From NCBI RefSeq assembly GCF_010730955.1, contig NZ_AP022577.1, positions 5,022,001 to 5,086,000 of the forward strand: DNA of 64,000 nucleotides, written 5' to 3'. Below are positions 10,090 to 18,908 of this stretch, one piece after another (the first letter of the stretch is position 1; every line of letters starts with the position of its first letter). This DNA is from Mycolicibacterium aubagnense (GTDB lineage: Bacteria; Actinomycetota; Actinomycetes; Mycobacteriales; Mycobacteriaceae). A program made the translations under genes and the position numbers. The notes under the pieces were generated by a model, which saw nothing but the letters and a program-made list of their open reading frames with translations, was not told the DNA's origin and searched no databases.

Positions 10090-11628
10090 ATGACCATCGA
10101 AGCAACCACCACGCACCGACCGGAAACCGTTGCGGCCTTGGATGTCCTGATGGACACCGATGCCTACAAGCTGGACCACCGCCGCCAGTACCCGGCCGGC
10201 ACGGAATACGTCTACTCCAACCTGACGGCCCGGGGCAGCCGCATCCCCGGAGTGTCCTGGACCGCCTTCTTCGGTCTGCAGGCCTACCTACGGGATTTGG
10301 GCCAAAAGTGGGGCGCCTTCTTCGCCGCTGACGTCGACGAGGTGTGCCGCGCCTACGTAGACCGCGTCACCCAGGTGCTGGGACCCAATGATGTTGGTGC
10401 CGAACATATCCGGCAACTGCACGCCTACGGGCGGTTGCCGCTGCGGGTACGGGCGCTGCCGGAGGGCAGCATCGTTCCGGTCGGCATCCCGTACCTGACC
10501 GTCGAGAACACCGCACCCGAGTTCTTCTGGCTGACCAACTACATCGAGACCGAGATGTCGGCCGCGCTGTGGCAGCCCATCACGTCGGCCACCACCGCCT
10601 GGCGCAACCGGACGCTGCTGGACGCCCGGGCGCAGGACAGCGGCGCCGACCCGGCCGCGGTGGACTGGCAGGGGCACGACTTCTCCTTCCGCGGCATGGC
10701 CGGCAGCGCGGCCGCCGCTGCGTCGGGGGCCGGACACCTGCTGGCGTTCACCGGCACCGACTGCCTGCCCGCATTGGGCTGGGTCGAGCGGAACTATCCA
10801 GGCTCACCGGAGGGCGCGGTGATTGGCGGCAGCGTGCCGGCGACCGAGCACAGCGTCATGTGCGCCGGCACCCAGGACGACGAGGTCGCGACATTCGCCC
10901 GGCTGTTGGACCTGTACCCGACCGGGATCGTGTCGATCGTCAGCGATACCTGGGACCTGTGGCACGTGTGCACCGGCATCCTGCCGACGTTGAAGGACGC
11001 GGTCACCGCGCGCGATGGCAAAGTGGTGATCCGCCCGGACAGCGGTGACCCCGAACGGATCCTGTGCGGCGACCCGGACGCCCCGGCAGGGAGCTCCGCG
11101 AACAAAGGCGTGGTGAACCTGCTGTGGGAGGTCTTCGGCGGTACCGTGAACGCTGCCGGCTATCGGGAGCTGGACCCGCACATCGGTGTCATCTACGGTG
11201 ACTCGATCACCCACGACCGGGCGGACGCGATCACCGCCAACCTGATGGCACAGGGATACGTGTCCACCACGCCGGTACTGGGATTCGGTTCCTACACATA
11301 CCAATACGTCACGCGTGACACGTTCTCGATCGCAATGAAGGCGACCTGGGTGCAGGTGGACGGCCGCGGCCGCGACATCGCCAAGGCGCCGGTCACCGAC
11401 CCGGGGAAGCGCAGCGCACGGGGGCGGTTGGCTGTCGTCCGCGACGAGCGTGGGCAGTTGACCCTGGTGCAGGGTGCGTCCGGCGCTGTCGAGGCGACGG
11501 ACGCCATGCGGACGGTGTTCGACGACGGCGTCGTCGTCAACCCCGTGTCCTTCGCCGAGGTGCGCGCTACCGTGCGACGTGACTGGGCGGTATACGCCGC
11601 TCGCGAGGAGGACGCCCGTAATGGCTGA
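10090..11628 (+). CDS. nadV: Nicotinamide phosphoribosyltransferase (NAMPT/NadV family)
   Basis: A 512-residue enzyme predicted to condense nicotinamide with PRPP to give NMN, a one-step NAD salvage that bypasses deamidation. It has the N-terminal DTDAYKLDHRRQYP, FRGMAG, TEHSVMCAGTQ, VSDTWDLWHV and the phosphate-binding RPDSGDP, all characteristic of NAMPT/NadV. Length fits the family. The start has the weak Shine-Dalgarno AAGGA. The 3' end overlaps the next gene by 8 bp (ATGGCTGA), indicating translational coupling. This cassette is absent from this position in M. tuberculosis. A nicotinate-specific enzyme is unlikely given the motifs. Confidence 0.93.
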   Translation: MTIEATTTHRPETVAALDVLMDTDAYKLDHRRQYPAGTEYVYSNLTARGSRIPGVSWTAFFGLQAYLRDLGQKWGAFFAADVDEVCRAYVDRVTQVLGPNDVGAEHIRQLHAYGRLPLRVRALPEGSIVPVGIPYLTVENTAPEFFWLTNYIETEMSAALWQPITSATTAWRNRTLLDARAQDSGADPAAVDWQGHDFSFRGMAGSAAAAASGAGHLLAFTGTDCLPALGWVERNYPGSPEGAVIGGSVPATEHSVMCAGTQDDEVATFARLLDLYPTGIVSIVSDTWDLWHVCTGILPTLKDAVTARDGKVVIRPDSGDPERILCGDPDAPAGSSANKGVVNLLWEVFGGTVNAAGYRELDPHIGVIYGDSITHDRADAITANLMAQGYVSTTPVLGFGSYTYQYVTRDTFSIAMKATWVQVDGRGRDIAKAPVTDPGKRSARGRLAVVRDERGQLTLVQGASGAVEATDAMRTVFDDGVVVNPVSFAEVRATVRRDWAVYAAREEDARNG

Positions 11629-12259
11629 GTCGCTGGCCACCTGGCTGAGCGTCGACGTCTTCGCGGTGAGCCCCGGCGCGGAGCCGGGGCTCATCCTGGC
11701 GCGCAGGCAACGCGCACCGCATCAAGGGGACTGGGCGCTGCCGGGCGTCGTGCTCGACGCCGCCAACGGGGAGACCGTTGCGGCGGCCGCACACCGGGCG
11801 CTGCGCGACCGGGCCGGCGCCGAACCCGTCGAAGGGCCGCCGACTGTGGCACTTGTGGTGTCCGACCCGCAGCGCGACGAGCGCGGTCACACCGTCTCCC
11901 TCGTGAACGTGATGCGTGCGGAACCCGGCGACGCCGCCCTGGTGGTCCAGGCCGGAGAACCCGTGCCGGACTTACCATTCGGGCACAACGAGATGGTCAG
12001 GGACACCGCCGCCACCGTGTCGCAACGACTGTTGTGGGACCCAGCGACGGTCGCGGCGATGTTCGGCGCGGGGTGCACGGCCGCCGAGGTCTGTGCGCTG
12101 ACCGACCTGCTGTTCCATCTCTCGGAGCGCACCGGGGCCGAACCCATCCCGCTGGCCGCGATGCGACGACGGCTGGAACGGTCACCGCGGTTCATCGCGG
12201 ACGGCAGTCGGCCTGCGCACACCAGGCCGGTGACGGTGTTTCAGGTGGCGGCCGAGTAG
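11621..12259 (+). CDS. nrtR: NrtR-type transcriptional regulator (Nudix domain + winged helix)
   Basis: A 212-residue protein with an N-terminal Nudix-like domain (about 8-140) and a C-terminal winged-helix region (about 150-212, with ALTDLLFHLSERTG and MRRRLERS), the architecture of NrtR, the ADP-ribose-sensing repressor of NAD genes. The Nudix box is degenerate: the catalytic REUXEE is HRALRDRA, as expected for a sensor that has lost hydrolase activity. The start overlaps the end of nadV. It probably autoregulates the cassette through the palindrome at 9168-9207. An active Nudix hydrolase is the less likely alternative. Confidence 0.82.
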   Translation: MAESLATWLSVDVFAVSPGAEPGLILARRQRAPHQGDWALPGVVLDAANGETVAAAAHRALRDRAGAEPVEGPPTVALVVSDPQRDERGHTVSLVNVMRAEPGDAALVVQAGEPVPDLPFGHNEMVRDTAATVSQRLLWDPATVAAMFGAGCTAAEVCALTDLLFHLSERTGAEPIPLAAMRRRLERSPRFIADGSRPAHTRPVTVFQVAAE

Positions 12260-12309
12260 CCGCCTTGGTGCACCGGAAGTGACACCGCGCAGCCGTTATT
12301 GTCGGTGCC

Positions 12310-12717
12310 GTGTCACAGCAATTTCCCAGCGTTACCGTGTCCCCGTCGTGGCAGAGGCGCTTTGATTTCTTCAACGCCTACGGCCTGCCGAACTCTTCGC
12401 CGGAGTCCAAGGCGGCCTACCAGGCCATGTCGTTCATGGACCGGCTGAAGCTCACCTCGAACATCCTGGCTTTTCTGTTCGGCCCCATCTACTTCTTCGT
12501 CAAGGGCATGTGGCGCAAGGGCTTGACGCTGCTCGGAATCTTCTTCGCGGTCGAGGTGGTGCTCGTCGTGCTCGATGTGCCGGACAGCCTCGTTCGTGGC
12601 ATCGGGTTCGGGCTGGCTGCGATCGCGATGACGACGGCGAACTACGCGTACTACCTGCATGTGGTTCGGGGCAGTCAGTCCTGGAACCTGTTCGAGGGGT
12701 ACGGCAGGCTGCGCTAG
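12310..12717 (+). CDS. Small membrane protein, DUF2628 family
   Basis: A 135-residue inner-membrane protein of unknown function. It has a soluble N-terminus, then hydrophobic segments at about 52-66 (NILAFLFGPIYFFVKG), 72-88 and 97-118. The pattern (FGPIYFFVKGMWRKGL) is that of DUF2628. The GTG start follows a TATTGT -10 (12297-12302) by 7 nt, indicating a leaderless mRNA. Its stop codon overlaps that of the convergent alkB gene in the shared tetranucleotide CTAG, so no terminator separates them. Confidence 0.8.
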   Translation: MSQQFPSVTVSPSWQRRFDFFNAYGLPNSSPESKAAYQAMSFMDRLKLTSNILAFLFGPIYFFVKGMWRKGLTLLGIFFAVEVVLVVLDVPDSLVRGIGFGLAAIAMTTANYAYYLHVVRGSQSWNLFEGYGRLR

Positions 12718-13925
12718 CTGCCGTCGAGTTGCATCCGCTTGAGTTGCCGGGGGCTGAGTGCGGTCAGCCGGACGTCACCGCCGTAGATCGCCAGGACCCG
12801 CGGATCCATCACCCGGCGCCACAGCGTCGGGACAAGGCTGAGGACCAGCATCGCGGTGTAATTGCTCGGCAGTTGCGGTGCATCCTCGGCGTGCCGGATC
12901 CCTTGGTATCGATGCGACGGGTCCGTGTGGTGGTCTGAATGCCGCTGCAGATGCAGCAGGAACACGTTCATGATGACCGTGTTGCTGTTCCAGCTGTGCG
13001 CGGCGCGTAGGCGCTCGTAGCGGCCCGACGGCAGCTTCTGCCGGCGCAGGCCGTAGTGCGACAGGTAGTTCATTCCCTCCAGCAAGAAAATGCCGATGAG
13101 TGCCTGGCCGAATAGCCACGGCACGACCACCGGACGGAACCACAGCGCCAGGCCGGCGAACAGGATCGCGCTCAACAGCCAGGCGTTGAGGACGTCATTG
13201 CGCAGGCTCCAGCGTGAATGTCCTTGGCGGCGAAGGCGTTTGGTTTCCAGGCGCCAGGCTGAGCGGGTGCTGCCGACGACCGACCGCACGACGAAGAAGT
13301 ACACGCTCTCGCCGAAGCGGGCGCTGGCCGGATCCTCGGGCGTCGCGACGCGGACATGGTGCCCGCGGTTGTGCTCGACGTAGAACTGCCCATACCAACT
13401 CTGCGCGAGGGCCAACTTGCTCAGCCACCGCTCGGCGCGTTCGCGCCGGTGCCCCAGTTCATGGGCTGCGTTGTTGGCGATGCCACCGGACAGCCCCACC
13501 GCGACCATCAGTCCGACCTTGTCGGCGAACGTCAACGTGACCCAGCCGCCGCCGGCCCACACCCAGCAGCCGAACGCCAGCGCAAGGTACTGCGTGGGCA
13601 GGAACATGTGAGTGGCGAAGCGGTAGAACTTGTCCTGCTGCAACTGGGCCAGAATGCGGTCGGGTGCGCGATCGTGCGTTTCACGTCCGACCAGATGGTC
13701 GGCGGTGGGCCCGGCGACCAGAATCAGGACGAGAGCGGTCCACCAGAAGATGTGCAGCCCGGTCGACCACACCAGCAGCCAGGACAGCGTCACCGCGCCA
13801 GGGGCGGCCGGAACCAGTAACCACAGGTATCGCTTGGGGTCGCGCCACGTGCTCTCAGCAACCTCTGAATCCACGTCTGGTGACCGCCGGTTCCGGCGAT
13901 CCAATCGAGTGAGCGACGTGGTCAT
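12714..13925 (-). CDS. alkB: Alkane 1-monooxygenase (AlkB), non-haem di-iron membrane hydroxylase
   Basis: A 403-residue integral membrane enzyme predicted to hydroxylate the terminal carbon of n-alkanes using electrons from rubredoxin. The His clusters are HELGH (155-159), EHNRGHH (184-190), LQRHSDHH near 333 and NYLSHYGL near 285, the AlkB signature ligands of the di-iron centre. Membrane helices are at about 36-55, 58-73, 110-130 and 135-152. No rubredoxin domain is fused and no rubredoxin or reductase gene is adjacent, unlike the mycobacterial alkB-rubA-rubB operon, so electron transfer must come from elsewhere. The upstream region is AT-rich with inverted repeats. Confidence 0.9.
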   Translation of the reverse strand: MTTSLTRLDRRNRRSPDVDSEVAESTWRDPKRYLWLLVPAAPGAVTLSWLLVWSTGLHIFWWTALVLILVAGPTADHLVGRETHDRAPDRILAQLQQDKFYRFATHMFLPTQYLALAFGCWVWAGGGWVTLTFADKVGLMVAVGLSGGIANNAAHELGHRRERAERWLSKLALAQSWYGQFYVEHNRGHHVRVATPEDPASARFGESVYFFVVRSVVGSTRSAWRLETKRLRRQGHSRWSLRNDVLNAWLLSAILFAGLALWFRPVVVPWLFGQALIGIFLLEGMNYLSHYGLRRQKLPSGRYERLRAAHSWNSNTVIMNVFLLHLQRHSDHHTDPSHRYQGIRHAEDAPQLPSNYTAMLVLSLVPTLWRRVMDPRVLAIYGGDVRLTALSPRQLKRMQLDGS

Positions 13926-14347
13926 CGTGCCTTTATACAGCCACTGGTACGGACCCTCAACGCGGACGGCAAAAATATTTGCCAGTGTGTCTTAATTAAC
14001 GTGGCTGAGCCGCTGTAGCTGCGGCTTTGTGGCGTGATTCGAATATGTGAGGAATTGCGGGCAATTTTACAACATTGCCAGGAAACTCCCAGAATTCGTA
14101 AATGGACGCGGCTCGCTGCGCAATTAATTTGCCCGGCGGTCAATAGTTGTTTCGAGCCGTCCAAGCAAAGCCGCTCAGCTACAGAAAACTCGGGTCCATG
14201 GGGTCTCCATGGGGTCTCAGCGGGGTCGCTGTGCGTGGGCGTCGCGGACCGCCGGTGCGGGCCGTCCGGCACGACGCGATGTCGGGCCGTGCGCACCGTG
14301 GAAAACGAGGCCGAAAACAAAGGACCGGCCTGGTGAGGCCGGTCCTG
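13926..14347. other. Intergenic region upstream of alkB, AT-rich with inverted repeats
   Basis: No convincing gene. Bases 13980-14160 are visibly AT-richer than the surroundings. They contain AATTGC-GG-GCAATT (14053-14066) and the near-palindrome GCAATTAATTTGC (14120-14132). Bases 14195-14220 hold a short tandem repeat of CCATGGGGTCT. These could be regulator or nucleoid-protein sites for alkB. Confidence 0.5.
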
Positions 14348-14421
14348 TGGAGCGGGCGACGGGAATCGAACCCGCGTAGCTAGTTTGGAAGACTAGGGCT
14401 CTACCATTGAGCTACGCCCGC
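14348..14421 (-). tRNA. tRNA-Gly (TCC anticodon)
   Basis: A cloverleaf on the minus strand: acceptor GCGGGCG/CGCCCGC, D-arm GTAGCTCAATGGTAGAGC, anticodon loop CTTCCAA with anticodon TCC, T-loop GGTTCGATTCC, discriminator T. The CCA end is encoded at 14348-14350. Confidence 0.97.
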
Positions 14422-14544
14422 GTGCACTGCTGCGATCACAGTACCGGCAGACAGTACCGGGACAGCGGCCGCCAATCCAATTGATGGTGTCGCGTGTCTA
14501 GGACGTAGTATCTCGACCGCGGTTAATGCGACCGCGACGAGGCA

Positions 14545-14621
14545 CGGGGTGTAGCGCAGCTTGGTAGCGCATCCGCTTTGGGAGCGGAAGGCCGCAGGTT
14601 CAAATCCTGTCACCCCGACCA
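14545..14621 (+). tRNA. tRNA-Pro (TGG anticodon)
   Basis: A cloverleaf with acceptor CGGGGTG/CACCCCG, D-arm TAGCGCAGCTTGGTAGCGC, anticodon loop TTTGGGA (TGG), T-loop GGTTCAAATCC and encoded ACCA end. It lies just upstream of tig, as in M. tuberculosis. Confidence 0.97.
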
Positions 14622-14659
14622 CCAACTGATGGCAAGTACAAAAAACAAGGAGTAACGCT

Positions 14660-16195
14660 GTGAAGAGCACCGTGGAGCAGTTGAGCCCCACCCGGGTTCG
14701 CATCAACGTGGAGGTGCCCTTCACCGAGCTTCAACCCGAGTTCGCCCAGGCCTACAAGGAGCTGGCCAAGCAGGTCCGCCTGCCCGGCTTCCGTCCCGGC
14801 AAGGCCCCGGCCAAGCTGCTCGAGGCCCGCATCGGCCGCGGCGCGGTGCTGGAGCAGGTTGTCAACAGCGCCATCCCGGCCCGCTACGGCGAGGCCGTCA
14901 CCGCCCAGGACGTCAAGCCGCTGGGCCAGCCGGAAATCGACATCACCAAGCTCGAGGACAACGACGAGCTCGTCTTCACCGCTGAGGTCGACGTCCGCCC
15001 GGAGATCACCCTCCCGGACCTGAAGGCCATCAAGATCACCGTCGACCCGATCGTCGTCAACGACGACGAGGTCGACGCCGAGCTGCAGAACCTGCGCGCC
15101 CGCTTCGGCACCCTGACCGGTGTCGAGCGCGCCGCCGCTGACGGCGACTTCGTCTCGATCGACCTGTCGGCCACCGTCGACGGCGAGGACGTGCCGGAGG
15201 CAAAGACCGAGGGCCTGTCGCACCAGATCGGTTCCGGTCAGCTGATCGAGGGCCTCGACGAGGCCATCATCGGCCTGAAGGCCGGCGAGTCCAAGGACTT
15301 CCCGACCACCCTGGCCGCCGGTGAGCACGCAGGCAAGGAAGCCCAGGTCTCCGTCACCGTCAAGTCGGTCAAGGAGCGCGAGCTGCCGGAGCCGGACGAC
15401 GACTTCGCGCAGCTGGCCAGCGAATTCGACACCATCGCCGAGCTCAAGGAGAGCCTGGTCACCCAGGTTCGCCGGGTGAAGCAGATCGGCCAGGCCGAGC
15501 AGATTCGCGACAAGGCCGTCGAGACCCTGCTGGAGCAGATCGAGGTGCCGCTGCCCGAGGCCATCGTGCAGGCGACTGTCGACGAGACCGTCCACAACGC
15601 CGTCCACGGACTGGACCACGACGAGGCCAAGTTCGAGGAGCAGCTCAAGGAGCAGGGCAGCAGCCGCGAAGAGTTCGACGCCGACACGCGGACCAACGCG
15701 GAGAAGGCCGTCAAGACCCAGCTGTTGATGGACGCCATCGCCGACGAGCTGGACGTCAAGGTCGGCCAGGGTGACCTGATGGAGCGCATCGCGCTGATGG
15801 CCCGCCAGTACGGCATCGAGCCGCAGCAGCTGATCCAGATCCTGCAGCAGAACAACCAGCTGCCGTCCATGTTCGCCGACATCCGCCGCGGCATGACCAT
15901 CGCCGCCGTGGTCAACGGAGCGACCGTCACCGACACCGATGGCAACACGGTCGACACTGCGGAGTTCTTCGGCCCCGCCGGTGGCGACGCCGAGGCTGCC
16001 GACGAGACCGAGGCTGCCGATGAGGTCGAGGCTCCGGCTCCGGACGCCGACGAGGCTCCGGCCGAGGACGCCAAGGACGAGAAGCCTGCCAAGGCCAAGA
16101 AGGCGAAGGCCGAGGCCAAGGATGAGGCCAAAGAAGCTGCCGACGAGAAGCCGGCCAAGGAGAAGAAGGCCAAGAAGGCCAAGAGCGAAGACTAG
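14660..16195 (+). CDS. tig: Trigger factor, ribosome-associated chaperone and prolyl isomerase
   Basis: A 511-residue chaperone that binds nascent chains at the ribosomal exit tunnel. The ribosome-docking signature GFRPGK is at 43-48 in the N-terminal domain. The FKBP-type PPIase domain (about 150-245) and the helical C-terminal arms follow. The end (about 435-511) is a low-complexity Glu/Asp/Ala and then Lys-rich tail of repeated AEAADE and AKKAK units, longer than in M. tuberculosis Tig (466 residues). The GTG start follows an AAGGAG Shine-Dalgarno. The position before clpP1P2 is conserved. Confidence 0.97.
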   Translation: MKSTVEQLSPTRVRINVEVPFTELQPEFAQAYKELAKQVRLPGFRPGKAPAKLLEARIGRGAVLEQVVNSAIPARYGEAVTAQDVKPLGQPEIDITKLEDNDELVFTAEVDVRPEITLPDLKAIKITVDPIVVNDDEVDAELQNLRARFGTLTGVERAAADGDFVSIDLSATVDGEDVPEAKTEGLSHQIGSGQLIEGLDEAIIGLKAGESKDFPTTLAAGEHAGKEAQVSVTVKSVKERELPEPDDDFAQLASEFDTIAELKESLVTQVRRVKQIGQAEQIRDKAVETLLEQIEVPLPEAIVQATVDETVHNAVHGLDHDEAKFEEQLKEQGSSREEFDADTRTNAEKAVKTQLLMDAIADELDVKVGQGDLMERIALMARQYGIEPQQLIQILQQNNQLPSMFADIRRGMTIAAVVNGATVTDTDGNTVDTAEFFGPAGGDAEAADETEAADEVEAPAPDADEAPAEDAKDEKPAKAKKAKAEAKDEAKEAADEKPAKEKKAKKAKSED

Positions 16196-16273
16196 GTCTC
16201 CAAATCTGATCGTGGTACGGGTGCCGCAGGTGTCTTCAGTGATGCCTGCGGCACCGTCCGCTCTCGGCAACTG

Positions 16274-16290
16274 TGACGCTGTGAGCGAAC
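16274..16290 (+). promoter_or_regulatory. Candidate ClgR operator upstream of clpP1
   Basis: CGC-TGTGA-GCG (16277-16287) matches the CGC-N5-GCG core of the actinobacterial protease regulator ClgR, which activates clpP1P2 in mycobacteria. A TAGTGT -10-like box (16329-16334) lies about 40 bp downstream, a plausible geometry for activation. Not tested. Confidence 0.5.
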
Positions 16291-16369
16291 TAGGCCGCGT
16301 CGGGGACTCGCGGCCGTCGGCCGTTGGTTAGTGTCGTGTGGACGAACTCGAGAAAGCAGGTATCCAGTC

Positions 16370-16972
16370 GTGACTGACATGCGTTCAAGCGCACCGGGGC
16401 TCAACCTCACGGACTCGGTCTATGAGCGTTTGCTTGCGGAGCGCATCATCTTCCTGGGCTCGCAGGTCGACGACGACATCGCCAACCGGCTGTGCGCCCA
16501 GATCCTGCTGCTGACGGCCGAAGACCCGTCCAAAGACATTCACATGTACATCAACTCGCCGGGTGGCTCGATCAGCGCCGGCATGGCGATCTTCGACACC
16601 ATGGAGTTGTCGGAGTGCGACATCGCCACCTACGCGATGGGCATGGCCGCGTCGATGGGCGAGTTCCTGCTGGCCGCCGGGGCCAAGGGCAAGCGCCACG
16701 CGCTGCCGCACGCCCGGGTCCTGATGCACCAGCCGCTCGGTGGCGTCACCGGTAGCGCGTCGGACATCGCCATCCAGGCCGAGCAGTTCCACGTCATCAA
16801 GAAGGAGATGTTCCGGCTGAACGCGGAGTTCACCGGCAAGAGCGTCGAGCAGATCGAGGCCGACTCGGACCGCGACCGCTGGTTTACCGCGCAGGAAGCG
16901 CTGGAGTACGGCTTCGTCGACCACATCATCACCCGTGCAAACCTCAACGGCGGCAAGGGGGCCTCGAAGTGA
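16370..16972 (+). CDS. clpP1: ATP-dependent Clp protease proteolytic subunit 1
   Basis: A 200-residue serine peptidase ring subunit of the essential mycobacterial ClpP1P2 complex, fed by ClpX and ClpC1. The catalytic Ser95 lies in MAASMGE, with the His in MHQPLGG. The GTG at 16370 gives the conserved VTDMRSS N-terminus and the standard family length; an upstream GTG at 16331 would add 13 unconserved residues. It overlaps clpP2 by 4 bp (GTGA), so the two subunits are translationally coupled. Confidence 0.96.
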   Translation: MTDMRSSAPGLNLTDSVYERLLAERIIFLGSQVDDDIANRLCAQILLLTAEDPSKDIHMYINSPGGSISAGMAIFDTMELSECDIATYAMGMAASMGEFLLAAGAKGKRHALPHARVLMHQPLGGVTGSASDIAIQAEQFHVIKKEMFRLNAEFTGKSVEQIEADSDRDRWFTAQEALEYGFVDHIITRANLNGGKGASK

Positions 16973-17619
16973 TCTCCAAGCATCTGAACCCGGAGCTGGC
17001 TCCGCAGGCGCGCTACATCCTTCCGCAGTTCACGGAGCGGACGCACACCGGCGAGCGCATCGTCGACCCCTACGCCAAGTTGTTCGATGAGCGCATCATC
17101 TTCCTGGGTGCCCAGGTCGACGACGTATCGGCCAACGACGTGATGGCCCAGCTGCTGGTGCTGGAGTCGCAGGACCCCGATCGCGACATCACCATGTACA
17201 TCAACTCGCCGGGTGGCTCGTTCACCTCGCTGATGGCGATCTACGACACCATGCAGTATGTGCGTGCCGACATCCAGACGGTGTGCCTCGGTCAGGCCGC
17301 GTCGGCTGCCGCGGTGCTGCTGGCCGCCGGTTCGCCGGGCAAGCGCCTGGCGCTGCCGAACGCCCGCGTGCTGATCCACCAGCCGTCCCTCGGCGGCGTC
17401 ATCCAAGGTCAGTTCTCGGACCTGGAGATCCAGGCCGCCGAGATCGAGCGTATGCGCACCCTCATGGAGGAGACGCTCGCACGTCACACCGGCCGGACCG
17501 CCGAGCAGGTCCGCAAGGACACCGACCGCGACAAGATTCTCACCGCGGCCGATGCCAAGGAGTACGGGATCATCGACACGGTTCTCGAGTACCGGAAGCT
17601 CTCGGCCCAGAAGGCCTGA
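16969..17619 (+). CDS. clpP2: ATP-dependent Clp protease proteolytic subunit 2
   Basis: A 216-residue partner ring of ClpP1; the mixed tetradecamer is the active form in mycobacteria. The catalytic Ser112 is in GQAASAAA, with the His in LIHQPS. Length matches mycobacterial ClpP2. The GTG start overlaps the clpP1 stop. A strong hairpin follows 13 bp after the stop, ending the clpP1P2 transcript. In M. tuberculosis clpX lies nearby downstream; here an EmbR-like gene and a secreted protein intervene. Confidence 0.97.
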   Translation: MISKHLNPELAPQARYILPQFTERTHTGERIVDPYAKLFDERIIFLGAQVDDVSANDVMAQLLVLESQDPDRDITMYINSPGGSFTSLMAIYDTMQYVRADIQTVCLGQAASAAAVLLAAGSPGKRLALPNARVLIHQPSLGGVIQGQFSDLEIQAAEIERMRTLMEETLARHTGRTAEQVRKDTDRDKILTAADAKEYGIIDTVLEYRKLSAQKA

Positions 17620-17632
17620 GTCTTTCGACGCC

Positions 17633-17668
17633 CAGCGGCCGCCAACCTGTTCAGGTTGGCGGCCGCTG
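17633..17668 (+). terminator. Intrinsic-type terminator after clpP2
   Basis: A 16-bp perfect stem CAGCGGCCGCCAACCT / AGGTTGGCGGCCGCTG with the loop GTTC, followed by the weak T-rich GCGTTTGTT. It is 13 bp after the clpP2 stop. Confidence 0.8.
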
Positions 17669-17741
17669 GCGTTTGTTCAGCCCTGACTGCCGGACGGGGG
17701 AATAGCCCGCATCGGCCGATAGCACCGGATACCCTCGGCCC

Positions 17742-18863
17742 ATGCGGCCGGCCGGAATCGATTTCGGTGTTCTGGGCACGCTGCGGATGGCCGTCGACGA
17801 CCACGACGTGCCGCTGGGCGCACCCAAGCAGCGAGCCGTCTTCGCGATGCTGTTGCTCAATCGCGGCCGCCCCGTGTCGGTGGACGCGCTGATCGACGCG
17901 GTGTGGGAGCAGTCGCCGGCCGCGGCTGCCCGCACCGCATTGCACTCCTACGTCTCCAATCTGCGAAAGATCCTGGCGGAGTCCGGAATGTCGCGGGAGA
18001 AGCTGGCCGCCGCACCGCCCGGCTATCGACTCGATGTGCCGGAGGATGCAACGGACCTCGGGCGGTTCGAGAAGGAAAAGGTCGCCGGGGTGCGGGCGGC
18101 TGCCGAGAGGCAGTTCACCACCGCAGCGGTGCGCCTCTCGGCCGCCCTGGCCGAATGGCGTGGTCCGGTCCTCGGTGATCTGTCCGACTTCGCCTTCGTC
18201 GACGCGGTCGCCGCCGCACTGGTCGACGACCGGATCGCGGTGGAGACCGCCCGCGCCGAGGCTGAAATCGCTTGTGGTCATGCAGCTCTGGTGATCGGAC
18301 CGCTGGAATCGCTGGTCGCTGAACATCCCTACCGGGAACCGCTGTGGGTGCAGTTGATCACGGCCTACTACAGCTGCCAGAGACAGGCGGACGCGCTCGA
18401 TGCGTTCCAGCGCGTGAAATCGATCCTGGCCGAGGACCTCGGTATCGATCCCGGCCAGGCGATAAGCGCTCTGCACCAACGGATTCTGCGTCAGGAACCG
18501 CTCGATGTGCAGGGGACTGCGCAAGCGACGGCGGTGCACACCATCGGCCGGCTCCGGCCGAGCACCACGCGATCGACGTCATCGAAAGCCGGGCTGCGCG
18601 ATACGACCGGGCGGTGGTTCGCCTTGCGCGCAATGGCCACCCGGATCGGTCGCCTCGCCGACAACGACATCGTGCTCGACGCGGCGGACGTGAGCCGCTA
18701 CCACGCCGTCATCGTCGACGCGGGTACCGGCCCGATCATGGTGGATCTGCGTTCTGCCAACGGCGTGTACGTGCAGGGCACCCGAATCGTGGCCAGTACC
18801 AATCTGTTCGATGGCGACCTCATCCGCATCGGCTCCCATGAGTTCACCGTCGAACTCGGGTAG
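17742..18863 (+). CDS. EmbR-like SARP regulator with BTAD and FHA domains
   Basis: A 373-residue transcription factor with the EmbR architecture: a winged-helix OmpR-type DNA-binding domain (about 5-100), a bacterial transcriptional activation domain (about 105-255) and a C-terminal FHA phosphothreonine-binding domain (about 280-373, with the IGR...SRYH...N motifs). In M. tuberculosis EmbR is phosphorylated by PknH and related kinases and activates arabinosyltransferase genes. Here the nearest kinase is the PknF-type protein 11 kb away. The ATG follows a TACCCT -10 (17730-17735) by 6 nt (leaderless). It is an EmbR paralogue rather than EmbR itself, since no emb genes are nearby. Confidence 0.88.
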   Translation: MRPAGIDFGVLGTLRMAVDDHDVPLGAPKQRAVFAMLLLNRGRPVSVDALIDAVWEQSPAAAARTALHSYVSNLRKILAESGMSREKLAAAPPGYRLDVPEDATDLGRFEKEKVAGVRAAAERQFTTAAVRLSAALAEWRGPVLGDLSDFAFVDAVAAALVDDRIAVETARAEAEIACGHAALVIGPLESLVAEHPYREPLWVQLITAYYSCQRQADALDAFQRVKSILAEDLGIDPGQAISALHQRILRQEPLDVQGTAQATAVHTIGRLRPSTTRSTSSKAGLRDTTGRWFALRAMATRIGRLADNDIVLDAADVSRYHAVIVDAGTGPIMVDLRSANGVYVQGTRIVASTNLFDGDLIRIGSHEFTVELG

Positions 18864-18908
18864 GGCAATCCCAAGGATCCGCCAAGGGCGTCGGCGAACC
18901 ATCGGTGC

